A stretch of 64,000 bases of DNA. Origin: Bdellovibrio sp. GT3 (GTDB lineage Bacteria > Bdellovibrionota > Bdellovibrionia > Bdellovibrionales > Bdellovibrionaceae). The stretch is taken from NCBI RefSeq assembly GCF_037996765.1, contig NZ_JBBNAD010000005.1, positions 838,001 to 902,000 of the forward strand, given 5' to 3'. Positions 42,244 through 51,290 of this stretch are shown in pieces. Positions within the stretch are counted from its first letter, which is position 1. Every line of letters begins with the position of its first letter. The notes under the pieces are model-generated. The model was not told the DNA's origin. It ran no database searches and saw only the letters and a program-made list of their open reading frames with translations. Position numbers and translations under genes: made by a program.

Positions 42244-43325
42244 TCGGCCACCGTCATCCCTGAAATACATTTTGTATAAAGACTGGTTCCAGAGAAAGGC
42301 ACGCTTCCAGAGCGAGTCAGTGTCTTTGTAGTGGGATCGAATGTGAATTTTTCGATACTGTTGGCAAGTGCTGTTGAACCATTTGCGACGTATACCGCAC
42401 CCGCTTGAGAGTCGTATGTCATAGCGGACATTCCTCTTGCAACAGATGTGTTTTCGTAAGCTTTGGTGGCACCCGAAATCGTGCCGGAAGTTTCATTCAC
42501 GTCATAAGCGTATATATAGTCCTGAGCGGCTGTACTGCTGGAGTATGAAACCAGCAAGTAACCGGTGTTCGGAGTCGACGTTGACGGAATATAAGCCATT
42601 GCGGTCGGGAATGTTGTCGTCGCTGGAGCACTGACGGCAGACGTACAATCCGCATTTGTGGTGTATCCATTCACATTGTTCATGAATACAACGCGGTTGT
42701 TTGGATTGGTGGATGCATGCGCAAAAATGTATTTTGAGTTAGGCAAAGCAACCACGGCAGAAATCAAAGTATTGTTGGCAGTTCCGCAGGAGCCACCAGC
42801 AGGTGCATTAATAAATGGATTGGCTCCAACCGTAACGCGGCCTTTGCTGGAACTGACTTTTTCAGAAGCCACACTTTTAGAAATCAACAAACCACCATCA
42901 GCAGTGCGGACCATGTTGCGAACGACATGCACGTTGGTTGTAGATAGAATCGTTGAGTCAGCCAAGTAAGTGGAGAACTGATTGTCACCCTTCATCTTGA
43001 CCAGGTCGATGCGACGGGCATAGCTCGTACCGTTTTCAACCAAAACCAAAAGGTTGCCATCATCAGATTTAAGAACGCTTTGAGGGCGATCGGTCGCGTT
43101 GACTGTGTTGTAGTCCATAAGAACTTCATCGACCACACCGGTATCCAGATCAATGGCGCTGACCGTGCGGGATGGGGTTTCACTGGTCAAGCCACTGCCG
43201 ACATAGCAGGAGCCTGATGTCATATAAAGTCTGCGACCTGTACTCGCAGAATCGACTTGTTGCTCACAGGCACCAAGACCAAGGGATAGGACTGCAATAA
43301 AAACTATTGAACGCAGATTCATCAT
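42240..43325 (-). CDS. hypothetical lipoprotein
   Basis: 361 residues with a lipoprotein signal (NLRSIVFIAVLSLGLGACEQ, lipidated Cys20). The rest is rich in Ser, Thr, Gly and Asn with recurring short strands (SAIDLDTGVVDEVLMDYNTV), as in a beta-propeller-like surface protein. GAGG lies 7 bases before the ATG at 43325. No family was recognised and the function is unknown. Confidence 0.6.
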   Translation of the reverse strand: MMNLRSIVFIAVLSLGLGACEQQVDSASTGRRLYMTSGSCYVGSGLTSETPSRTVSAIDLDTGVVDEVLMDYNTVNATDRPQSVLKSDDGNLLVLVENGTSYARRIDLVKMKGDNQFSTYLADSTILSTTNVHVVRNMVRTADGGLLISKSVASEKVSSSKGRVTVGANPFINAPAGGSCGTANNTLISAVVALPNSKYIFAHASTNPNNRVVFMNNVNGYTTNADCTSAVSAPATTTFPTAMAYIPSTSTPNTGYLLVSYSSSTAAQDYIYAYDVNETSGTISGATKAYENTSVARGMSAMTYDSQAGAVYVANGSTALANSIEKFTFDPTTKTLTRSGSVPFSGTSLYTKCISGMTVAD

Positions 43326-43418
43326 GAACTCACCTCAACGTGCTTCACATTGAGATCGGTGAGTTGTTAAGAAATCTTTAATTAAGATTATTAAATATTT
43401 CGGAAAGACCAGGAAAGG

Positions 43419-44252
43419 CTACTTATTCTCGCTGCTTTGTCCTTTGATGTAGGACTTAAGTAGTGAATCCAGCTTGCGAGTCATATCCTCATCTTGTTCG
43501 ATGAACATCAAACGTCTTGGATCGGTCATGTCACCCACTATTTTTGCTCTGAAAAGCAAACGCCCTCGAGTCGTGTTCTTCTCGTAGGGATTCACGATGA
43601 TCAAATCAAAGGGCACATTCAGAAAATCGCGCGGGATTTCCTTTTCCAGCTGTGTACCGCTGATGGAAATGTCCTTCGAGAAAGTACGGAAAGATTTTGT
43701 TTTTGAAACCAGGATGATTTCGATTTTGAAGTTGTGACGTGTATCTTTACGACGGTCAGAATCTTCATTGCTGGATTCGGCTTCCTCGTAAATTTTCACC
43801 TTGTCAGGTGGAGCCACCTTATTGATCTTGGAAAGATCCAGATCGTCACCGTTGAAGTCATGGTGGTAGTAGCCATAATCGACGGTGGATTTTTTCTTGG
43901 CAGGTTCTCCGGCGCTGACCTTGGTAAACAGTCCGGACATGGTGATCATGGTGCCTGATTTGGTTTTATCAGTATCATTTACTTCGATGACCGCCGTGTT
44001 CTCGTCGTCTTCCTGAGAAGGTGTTTCCTTGGGTTGCGGCGGTTTGGTCATGACAAAGTAGTTCTGGCTGGAAGTCAGGAATTCTTTAATGGAAGTCCAA
44101 TCCGGCCATCCGGGTGTCCAGATAAAATATTTGGAATGGTCTGATTTTTTCAGAGACAGCAGGAAGACCTGTGCTTGCACAACGGACATTGGCTTTGATT
44201 GAGTTTTATTTTCGGCGTCGTAGAACAGCCAAACTTTTCCTTGGGTCTTCAT
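43419..44252 (-). CDS. PilZ-domain protein with GYF_2-like N-terminus
   Basis: 277 residues. The N-terminal part (about 6-60; VWLFYDAENKTQSKPMSVVQ then WTPGWPDWTSI) resembles the GYF_2 domain. A charged linker of about 100 residues follows. The C-terminal PilZ domain (about 165-270) has both c-di-GMP contacts: R167-R168...R172 (DRRKDTRHNF) and DISISG at 194-199. It should bind cyclic-di-GMP and act as an effector, possibly for motility or prey invasion (inference). Confidence 0.85.
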   Translation of the reverse strand: MKTQGKVWLFYDAENKTQSKPMSVVQAQVFLLSLKKSDHSKYFIWTPGWPDWTSIKEFLTSSQNYFVMTKPPQPKETPSQEDDENTAVIEVNDTDKTKSGTMITMSGLFTKVSAGEPAKKKSTVDYGYYHHDFNGDDLDLSKINKVAPPDKVKIYEEAESSNEDSDRRKDTRHNFKIEIILVSKTKSFRTFSKDISISGTQLEKEIPRDFLNVPFDLIIVNPYEKNTTRGRLLFRAKIVGDMTDPRRLMFIEQDEDMTRKLDSLLKSYIKGQSSENK

Positions 44253-44426
44253 ATTAAAATTATCGGATTATGGGAAACGTACTTAAGTTGCCTGGACCCA
44301 ATAAATTGAATCCAAGGTGTTCCGTGAACACATTATTCGAAATGCCTCATAGTGAGAATTGAAAGGCAATGACGTCGATTTGGGCCCTTCTGGTGGAATG
44401 GAATTTGATCGATTTTTTATCGAACT

Positions 44427-45089
44427 TTAGTTGGCTGAGAATACTTCACTTATCAGGCGAGGCAGATCCGCATAGCTTTTTAAAAATGCGCGGGGTTCGT
44501 GCATCTTTAAAATTTCCGGAGCGGAGTAACCAAATTCAATTGCCAACGCTGCGACACCGGCTCTTTGTGCAGAGACCATGTCAGGGATGCCGTCACCGAT
44601 CATCAGTGTGTTATGAGGTTCGTGACCTGCGAGTTTCATCATCGTTTGTAGGGGCAGAGGACTGGGCTTTCTTTCGCTTAACGTATCGGCGCCAAAGATA
44701 TTCACCCAGGGATATTGATTCATTCCCAGGTGCTCAATGATGCGTCTGGCGGGTTGCTCGTTTTTATTGGTGATGATTGCCATGGGGCCGTCGTAACTAT
44801 GCAGAAAGTTTTCAACGCCAGGATAGATGCTGGTTTTATTCAGCATTTCCTCTTCATAGATTCTTAGAAACTCCATTTCAAGATTGATGACATCAGAGGG
44901 TTTCAGATTATCTCCGGAAAAAAGGTCAGCCATGAGTTTCTTAATGCCTTCGCCAATATGTGCGATAATCACCTGATCGCTCAGTTGTGTCTTACCGTGA
45001 TTTTTCAGGGTACGATTAACGGCCACGATAATGTCGGGTGCTGAATCTATTAAAGTTCCATCCAGATCAAATACAAGCAAAGGTTTCAT
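44427..45089 (-). CDS. gph: HAD-family phosphoglycolate phosphatase-like protein
   Basis: 220 residues. Motif I is VFDLDGTLIDSAPDI with Asp8 and Asp10; motif II is AIITNKN; motifs III/IV are KPSPLP and MIGDGIPDM. Size and the cap region match Gph, which hydrolyses 2-phosphoglycolate formed during repair of oxidised DNA ends. Other small phosphate esters are possible substrates. The intergenic stretch towards the PilZ gene (44253-44426) shows no clear signal. Confidence 0.87.
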   Translation of the reverse strand: MKPLLVFDLDGTLIDSAPDIIVAVNRTLKNHGKTQLSDQVIIAHIGEGIKKLMADLFSGDNLKPSDVINLEMEFLRIYEEEMLNKTSIYPGVENFLHSYDGPMAIITNKNEQPARRIIEHLGMNQYPWVNIFGADTLSERKPSPLPLQTMMKLAGHEPHNTLMIGDGIPDMVSAQRAGVAALAIEFGYSAPEILKMHEPRAFLKSYADLPRLISEVFSAN

Positions 45090-45115
45090 GGGAATAAAAG
45101 TATCCCGAATTCACC

Positions 45116-45664
45116 TTATCGTACAATCTCAAAGTCGACCCGACGGTCAGCAGCTGCTTGTATATTGGTCCCCGGAATAACCGTGTTCACGGGCCCGACA
45201 CCGATTGCTTCAAGTTTTTCAGCTGGAACTCCTTTGGATATCAAATAGGCCCGCACATTATCAGCTCGTAGCTGGGAAAGGCGCATGTTTCTTGAATCAT
45301 CACCGCTAGAGTCCGTGACTCCGCTAATGCGAATTTTCTGAAATGAATTCAGTGAGCCATTGATCTCCGTGGCAATCGAGTTCAGGGCATTCTTGGAAGA
45401 CGGAGTCAGTTCAGCACTGGCATATTCAAATCTGACATTTTTCGAAAGAGCAGTATAACGAACACTGTTGCGAAGGTCATTGCCAGCATACTCATGCAGA
45501 CTTGATTCCGGTGGGGTGGAGGGACTGGCTTTTACGGGGCGTAAGACGTATTCCTCTTCCCGGTTTGATTTGGAGGCGCACGAAGCGGTGGCGCCGGCCA
45601 GTGCAAGAGTCATTAGGAAATGAATGGCCAGTTGAGTGCGCTGTTGAGAAATGCCAGTTATCAT
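45116..45664 (-). CDS. OmpA-family lipoprotein (Pal-like)
   Basis: About 182 residues. A signal sequence ends in a lipobox (GATASC, Cys about 31). The C-terminal OmpA domain (FEYASAELTPSSKNALNSIA, ISGVTDSSG, LSQLRADNVRAYLISKG, ADRRVDFEI) binds peptidoglycan. The likely role is to tie the outer membrane to the cell wall. The peptidoglycan contact motif reads TDSSG rather than the usual TDxxG/D. GGAGG sets the ATG at 45664. Confidence 0.85.
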   Translation of the reverse strand: MITGISQQRTQLAIHFLMTLALAGATASCASKSNREEEYVLRPVKASPSTPPESSLHEYAGNDLRNSVRYTALSKNVRFEYASAELTPSSKNALNSIATEINGSLNSFQKIRISGVTDSSGDDSRNMRLSQLRADNVRAYLISKGVPAEKLEAIGVGPVNTVIPGTNIQAAADRRVDFEIVR

Positions 45665-45777
45665 ATGATCCTCCATGATCAAGTGAATGCTGCCTTTTAC
45701 AAGGGTATTCGCGGCCCAAGGGGTGAGCAAATTAACTTCCTGTTAACTTCTGGACCAAACCATGAGACAGTGGATGG

Positions 45778-46437
45778 ATGCGTGAATCAGTACTTTCAAA
45801 CAGAGAAGAATATCTTGGATCTCTTTTCGATAAAGAGAACGACAATAAGAAGCTATCCCGCCAAAACGCCGAGGAGCTAGGGCTTGCCCGCATCAGTATC
45901 TCCCCTGCCGAAGCGCAGTTGGCGCAGGTTTTGGTAAAAATGCATAATTGCCGTAAGTTTGTCGAGATTGGCACTCTGACAGGATTGTCAGCGCAGTATT
46001 TTTTTGAAGCTTTGCCAGCAGGCGGGGAATTGTGGACTTTGGAAAAAGATCCGGAGCATGCTCGCAGATCTTCTGAAGTTTTCGCGAAGCTTGATCAGAC
46101 GTCAAAGAAGATCCATCTGGTGGTGGGTGATGCACGCGAGGAACTTTTGAAAATTGAAGTGCATGGCCCTTTCGATGGTGTCTTTATTGATGGGAACAAA
46201 GCAGCGTATTTGGACTATCTTTTGTGGGCTGAAAAAAATCTGCGCAAAGGTGGATTGGTACTGGCTGATAATATCTTTCTAAGTGGAGCTGTGTGGGGCG
46301 AGGCGACCACGCAAAAGTTTTCAGAAAAGCAAATTCGCATCATGCGTGAGTTTAACGAGCGATTGGCGAATCCGGATTTATATGAGGCGGCCATCGCGCC
46401 TACGTATGAAGGGCTATTTGTAGCTATTAAAAAGTAG
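45778..46437 (+). CDS. class I SAM-dependent O-methyltransferase
   Basis: 219 residues of the caffeoyl-CoA/catechol O-methyltransferase type. KFVEIGTLTGLSAQYF is the SAM loop, then WTLEKDPEHARRS. The metal ligands are in FDGVFIDGNKAAYLDYL and ADNIFLSGAVWG. It methylates hydroxyls on small aromatic or unknown acceptors with a divalent metal. A link to type III PKS phenolics elsewhere in the genome is possible but there is no positional support. Confidence 0.88.
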   Translation: MRESVLSNREEYLGSLFDKENDNKKLSRQNAEELGLARISISPAEAQLAQVLVKMHNCRKFVEIGTLTGLSAQYFFEALPAGGELWTLEKDPEHARRSSEVFAKLDQTSKKIHLVVGDAREELLKIEVHGPFDGVFIDGNKAAYLDYLLWAEKNLRKGGLVLADNIFLSGAVWGEATTQKFSEKQIRIMREFNERLANPDLYEAAIAPTYEGLFVAIKK

Positions 46438-46465
46438 AAACGTTTAATGTCGGAGCAGGTGAGTG

Positions 46466-47200
46466 ATGAAGGGTCTCTTGGCGTTGTTTGTGACATTCTT
46501 TTTTCAAACAGGATTTGCAAAAGTCCTGGTGGGTTCAGATCCCTATCCTCCGTTTATTTACACGGAAAATGGTAAAACGGCAGGCCGTATGGTTGAGTTT
46601 CTGCCATTGATAATGGAAGTTCAGCCAAAGGACATTGTATATCGTATTCTCCCTTGGAAAAGAGTTCTGGCCGATGCTGAAAAGGGGCAATTGGATTTCA
46701 TTGGCCCTCTGCTGGAAACGGAAGAGCGGAAGAAGTATTTGGTATTTACGGAGCCTATTTTCAAAGGCAATATTTCATTGTGGGTTTACCGTAAGAATCC
46801 CAGAATCAAGCATCTTTTAAGTGAAACCTTTGATGGAAGCAAATCTTCCAAATTCGATCATTTGATTTTTGGTCAAATATTGGGTTACTCGTTCAATGAC
46901 AGTCAGGAAAGTCCTTACAATCATAACAAAGTAAGAAAAGTGGAAGTGTTGACCGTTGAGCAGGGGGTAAAGATGCTTGCTACCGGTCGCATCGACATCT
47001 TCCTGGCGTTTGATCCTGTGATAGAGCACTTCATCAGCGAACTAAAGTTACAGAAGGGTGATTTCGCTTCGCTTGCTGGGGTTTCTCAGGAAGTTAATTA
47101 CGTCATGGGCATTTCAAAAAAATCACCATGGGCTCAGAAGGTTGGACAGATTAACTTCAGAATCGCTGAAGTTTCCAAGAAAAAGAAGAGAGTGAAGTAG
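46466..47200 (+). CDS. periplasmic substrate-binding protein (SBP family 3)
   Basis: About 244 residues with a signal peptide (MKGLLALFVTFFFQTGFAK). The family 3 pattern is visible: LVGSDPYPPFIYTENGKTAG, MVEFLPLIMEV, and GQLDFIGPLLETEERKKYLV. It binds amino acids or related small molecules. It has no permease or ATPase nearby, so it may serve a distant transporter or a sensor. It ends directly against a convergent gene. Confidence 0.82.
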   Translation: MKGLLALFVTFFFQTGFAKVLVGSDPYPPFIYTENGKTAGRMVEFLPLIMEVQPKDIVYRILPWKRVLADAEKGQLDFIGPLLETEERKKYLVFTEPIFKGNISLWVYRKNPRIKHLLSETFDGSKSSKFDHLIFGQILGYSFNDSQESPYNHNKVRKVEVLTVEQGVKMLATGRIDIFLAFDPVIEHFISELKLQKGDFASLAGVSQEVNYVMGISKKSPWAQKVGQINFRIAEVSKKKKRVK

Positions 47201-47995
47201 TTAGCCTCTGTAGGCTTCGATTTTCATTTCGATGGAATAGTCTTTTGAAGCCTCTTTCAATGGTGCCAGCATCCAGTACCATTCTTTCAGCTTTTGATAT
47301 CCTTCAAAGTTTACAGGATATTGACCTGTGTAGATCACTTCGTTGTTTTTGTCGCGGTAGATGACTTCGCGATCGGAATAAATCAGTTTGGTTCCGGTAC
47401 AGCTTTTAAGATTCTTCAAATGAGTTTCCGCAAATTGGGTGCAGATAATGTCTTTTTCAGGTAGCTCCAAAGGACGTTTAATTTTCTTTTCGACCGCATC
47501 CAATGGCAACAGGGCCAGTTGGGAGAGCAGGTTCGCAGACACAATCAGGTCAGCATCAAAATGGAAAAGTTGTTCGTTCGCCATTTTTTGTGCCAGGGAA
47601 TTCAGGTCATCAAGACTATTTAGATCCTGAATCTTATCCAAAGCATTGGTTAGATCCATGGTTACAAGTTTTAGACGAGAATATCTTTTCGCCTGAAGAT
47701 GATGTTTCAGGGGATGAATGACATCCACCAAGGTCACTTGCTGAAAATTATCCATCAGTAAGTGCAATGGAATTTCGTGCAGGTGCGCGCTGCCCATGAC
47801 GACCACGCTTTTTCTTTGTGGAAGTGATTGGGCTGTTTCCAGGAAAATATCCTGGCAGTTTTTCAGATGAGGCAGCCAGTTTTTCTTTTGACGGTGATAG
47901 CGATGGCGCAGCGAGATGGATGAATAGAGGAATCCATACTTGCGGGCGATGGGGCTGGTCGGTGTTAAAAGAAATTCCAGAGACTCTAAAAGCAT
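47201..47995 (-). CDS. hypothetical protein, possible SAM-methyltransferase fold
   Basis: 264 residues with no signal peptide. The middle has a Rossmann-like pattern (SVVVMGSAHLHEIPLHLL, then QVTLVDVIHPLKHHLQ, then RLKLVTMDLTN and FDADLIVSANLLSQL), consistent with a class I methyltransferase fold. The glycine loop is atypical (MGSAHLHE in place of GxGxG), so activity is uncertain. It lies 32 bases downstream of dnaE2 and could be a fourth cistron of the SOS cassette. Confidence 0.5.
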   Translation of the reverse strand: MLLESLEFLLTPTSPIARKYGFLYSSISLRHRYHRQKKNWLPHLKNCQDIFLETAQSLPQRKSVVVMGSAHLHEIPLHLLMDNFQQVTLVDVIHPLKHHLQAKRYSRLKLVTMDLTNALDKIQDLNSLDDLNSLAQKMANEQLFHFDADLIVSANLLSQLALLPLDAVEKKIKRPLELPEKDIICTQFAETHLKNLKSCTGTKLIYSDREVIYRDKNNEVIYTGQYPVNFEGYQKLKEWYWMLAPLKEASKDYSIEMKIEAYRG

Positions 47996-48027
47996 GTTCT
48001 GAAGCTAGCTTGAAATTAGGGGGATGT

Positions 48028-51000
48028 CTAGCCCAGTGGCAGAACGTTGATGGCGCGTATATTGGTGATGTTGCCCACCTTTTCCACTTGTCCCTGAATT
48101 TCAAGCAAGGATCGTCCGTAGATCACCTCGCGATCTTTTTGATAGACGTCGGGATGGATAACGATATTCATAAATCCAAACTCGTCTTCCAAGGTGATAA
48201 AGCACATTCCTTTGGCCGTGGGTGGGCGTTGGGTGACAGAGACCAGTCCCGCCACTCGCACTTTGCGCTTGTGAGTGATTCTTTCCAGATCAGCTGATGT
48301 TGCATATGGAACATACCGCTGCTCGATCAGGGAATGATTCTTCGCCGTCAGATAAGAGCGCAGCACCGACAATGGATGCGAATCCACGGAAAACCCCTTG
48401 GTGTCATACTCGCGGCGCATGCGATCCCAGTTGGATTCAAACGGCAGGCTTTCGTTATTCTCATCTTCATCATCAAAAGAACCTTGAGTCAGGATTTCCT
48501 TCGGCTGTCCCCAAAGAAAGCTGTTTTGATCCAGGCTTAAAGCTTCGATATGCCAGATCAGTTCCCGTGCGTTTTGCTGGAAGCACTCCATGGCGCCTGC
48601 GGCAGCAAGCTTTATCAAAACACTGCGGGGCAGGCGCGTGCGATGGATGAAGTCTTTCAGATCCTTGAAGGGGCCATTGAGTTTTCTTTCATCCTCAATA
48701 GTGCGGGCCATTTCCTCGGGGAGGCCATACAGGGATCTTAAACCCACACGCAATTTGTGAATGCTGGCGCCTGAGGGAGTATAGGCATTCACTGCGCAGG
48801 GTTCTTCCAGGGTGTAATCATAGTCCGAGCGTTGAATGGATAAAGGCAGAACTTCAACGCCATTTCTTTGCGCTTCGGAAATCAAAGTGCGGGGAGCATA
48901 AAACCCCATGGGCTGACTGTTTAAAAGGCCACAGACAAAAACATCGGGATGATTGCACTTTAAATAGCAGCTCGCGTAAGTAAGCAAAACAAAGCTTGCG
49001 GCGTGGCTTTCTGGAAAACCATAGTTCGCAAAGCCCTCGATGGTGGAGTAAATCTGCTCGGCATATTCCTGGGAAATGCCGTGATTCTTAAACCCTAAAA
49101 GAATGCGGTCACGTATGGCACTCATTGTGCTTTTCTTGCGCCAGGCTGAAGACATGATTCGACGAAGCTCGTCGGCTTCGCCCGGCGAGAATCCTGCTGC
49201 AACGATCACGATCTTCATCACCTGCTCCTGAAAAATAGGAACACCGTGAGTGCGCATTAGAATCGGTCGTAAATCAGGATGCGCATAGGAAACCGCTTCC
49301 AGTCCCTGGCGTCGGCGCAAGTACGGATGAACCATGCCTCCTTGCAAAGGGCCGGGTCTGACCAAAGCCACCTCGACGACTAAATCATAAAAATTCCGGG
49401 GCATCATGCGCGGTAAAGTCTGCATTTGCGCGCGGGACTCGATTTGAAAAACGCCAACCGTATCCGCGCGACAAATCATGTCGTAAGTGGCTCTGTCGTC
49501 GCCGGGCAGTGACGCCAGATTAAAGTTAATGCCTTTGTGATTTTTTAAAAGATCAAAACACTTTCTTATACAAGTCAGCATTCCCAGACTTAAAACGTCG
49601 ATCTTCATCAGTTTTAGAACGGCGACATCGTCTTTATTCCACTGAATGACATAGCGGCCATTCATGGTGGCTTTTTCAACCGGCACCATCTCAGTGATAG
49701 GATCCTGAGTGATCAGGAATCCGCCGGTGTGAATTCCCAAGTGACGGGGGAAGCCATGCAGTTGCCCGGCCATTTTTAAAAATAGCATCCACATCTCGGG
49801 GCTTTCGACGCCGAAGCGTTTGTGAATGGTCGGATCTTCAAGCAAGCGGCGCATGCCATCGCGGCCCATGAACTTTACCATCTCATTAATTTTCGCCAAA
49901 GAGATACCAAAGGCTTTTGCGGTTTCCCGAATCGCCATGCGCGAGCGATAGCGTACCACTGTGCAGACCATGGCGGCGTGGCGTTCGTTATATTTTTCGT
50001 AAATATACTGAATCACTTCCTCACGGCGGCTGTGTTCAAAGTCGATATCGATATCCGGTGGTTCACGGCGCTCGCGGGAAATGAAGCGCTCAAATAATAC
50101 GTCGATCTCTTTGGGATTCACCGAAGTCAGACCGATGCAATAACAGACGATAGAGTTCGCCGCTGAACCACGTCCTTGATACAAAATTCCCTGGCGATCG
50201 GCGAATTCACAAATTTCACGTAATGTAAGAAAGTAGTCCTCGTACTCCAGTTCTTTGATCATTTCCAGTTCATGTTCAATGGTCTTAAGAACCTTGGGGG
50301 AAGCGCCTTCGGGGAATCTCCACTTGATTCCTTCTTCAACCAGGAAGCGCAAATATTCTGTCGGAGTCTTACCAAGCGGTAAGCTTGAGCGTGGATAGCG
50401 GTAGCGAATCTCATCCAAAGTGAAGTTCACACGTGCCGCGATTTCCACAGTTTTTTCCACAAGGTCGACGCGATCGGCCCATCTGGAGCTGATTTCCGGG
50501 AGGGATCTGAGTGAACGTTCAGCATTTTGGATCAATTTGTCGCGCGCTTCTTCCAAAGTCGTGTGATGAAGAACGCAAGTCACAACATCGAACAAAGGTT
50601 TTCTTTCGCGTGAATGCATGAATGGACGCTGACTAACGAACAGTTGGGCGCCACATTTTTGTTCAAGTTCCAATGCTTGTTTGTAGAATTCCTGCGATTC
50701 CCAGGTCAGATCCCGCCATACTGGAATGTACAGGCGATCCTTAAAAATCTTTTCTAAACTGTCATAGCGTTTTTCATCAATGGGCGGCAAAGCTAAGCAA
50801 AGTAAATCCTGATTGTACTTTTCGATCTGCTCCAAACGCAGGGAAGAAAATCCCTTGGCGGCCTGACGCTTGCCTAAAGTTAAAAGCTCGCACAGATGGG
50901 TGTAGCCATTCTTGTTCATGGGAATCAGGGTGATCGTACTTTCATCCGTCAAAGTCAGTTCGGATCCCACAATATAACGGAATCCATCCTTGGCCTTGGA

Positions 51001-51240
51001 GGAGGCGGTGAACATCGAAGGAGTATTGGCGGTTTGAAATCCCCGGGCAACACCGTAAAGACCATTTAGATCACACATCGCGATGCCATCATAATTATGA
51101 TGAATTGCAGCTTCGACCATTTCTTCAGGCGAAGAGGCTCCGCGCAGAAACGAAAAATTACTGCGCCCCAAAAGCTCGACGAACCCTTTGGCTGTGCGAA
51201 CAACAGATTGTGACTGACGAATTTGAACAGATTTATTCAT
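48028..51240 (-). CDS. dnaE2: error-prone DNA polymerase DnaE2 (ImuC)
   Basis: 1070 residues. The N-terminal PHP region starts at LLGRSNFSFLRGASSPEEMV and is followed by the C-family palm with PPDIDIDFEHSRREEVIQY (catalytic Asp residues in DIDIDF), fingers, and a C-terminal OB-fold (RKVRVAGLVSVTQRPPTAKG). DnaE2 lacks the replicase tail region that binds tau and works with ImuA and ImuB in mutagenic lesion bypass. Here it is the third gene of that operon. The first PHP metal-ligand pair is not conserved, as usual for DnaE2. Confidence 0.95.
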   Translation of the reverse strand: MNKSVQIRQSQSVVRTAKGFVELLGRSNFSFLRGASSPEEMVEAAIHHNYDGIAMCDLNGLYGVARGFQTANTPSMFTASSKAKDGFRYIVGSELTLTDESTITLIPMNKNGYTHLCELLTLGKRQAAKGFSSLRLEQIEKYNQDLLCLALPPIDEKRYDSLEKIFKDRLYIPVWRDLTWESQEFYKQALELEQKCGAQLFVSQRPFMHSRERKPLFDVVTCVLHHTTLEEARDKLIQNAERSLRSLPEISSRWADRVDLVEKTVEIAARVNFTLDEIRYRYPRSSLPLGKTPTEYLRFLVEEGIKWRFPEGASPKVLKTIEHELEMIKELEYEDYFLTLREICEFADRQGILYQGRGSAANSIVCYCIGLTSVNPKEIDVLFERFISRERREPPDIDIDFEHSRREEVIQYIYEKYNERHAAMVCTVVRYRSRMAIRETAKAFGISLAKINEMVKFMGRDGMRRLLEDPTIHKRFGVESPEMWMLFLKMAGQLHGFPRHLGIHTGGFLITQDPITEMVPVEKATMNGRYVIQWNKDDVAVLKLMKIDVLSLGMLTCIRKCFDLLKNHKGINFNLASLPGDDRATYDMICRADTVGVFQIESRAQMQTLPRMMPRNFYDLVVEVALVRPGPLQGGMVHPYLRRRQGLEAVSYAHPDLRPILMRTHGVPIFQEQVMKIVIVAAGFSPGEADELRRIMSSAWRKKSTMSAIRDRILLGFKNHGISQEYAEQIYSTIEGFANYGFPESHAASFVLLTYASCYLKCNHPDVFVCGLLNSQPMGFYAPRTLISEAQRNGVEVLPLSIQRSDYDYTLEEPCAVNAYTPSGASIHKLRVGLRSLYGLPEEMARTIEDERKLNGPFKDLKDFIHRTRLPRSVLIKLAAAGAMECFQQNARELIWHIEALSLDQNSFLWGQPKEILTQGSFDDEDENNESLPFESNWDRMRREYDTKGFSVDSHPLSVLRSYLTAKNHSLIEQRYVPYATSADLERITHKRKVRVAGLVSVTQRPPTAKGMCFITLEDEFGFMNIVIHPDVYQKDREVIYGRSLLEIQGQVEKVGNITNIRAINVLPLG

Positions 51241-51256
51241 AGTTGCTTCAGCCTTT

Positions 51257-51289
51257 GCCCCTGCCGGGGCGTCGGCACTGCGCCTGCCG
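51257..51289 (-). promoter_or_regulatory. two GC-rich hairpins between imuB and dnaE2
   Basis: In the 50-base gap, CGGCA/TGCCG (51273-51289, 7-base loop) is followed on the minus strand by GCCCC/GGGGC (51257-51270, 4-base loop). There is no T-run. They may stabilise mRNA or set the dnaE2 expression level relative to imuB. Confidence 0.4.
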
Positions 51290-51290
51290 G

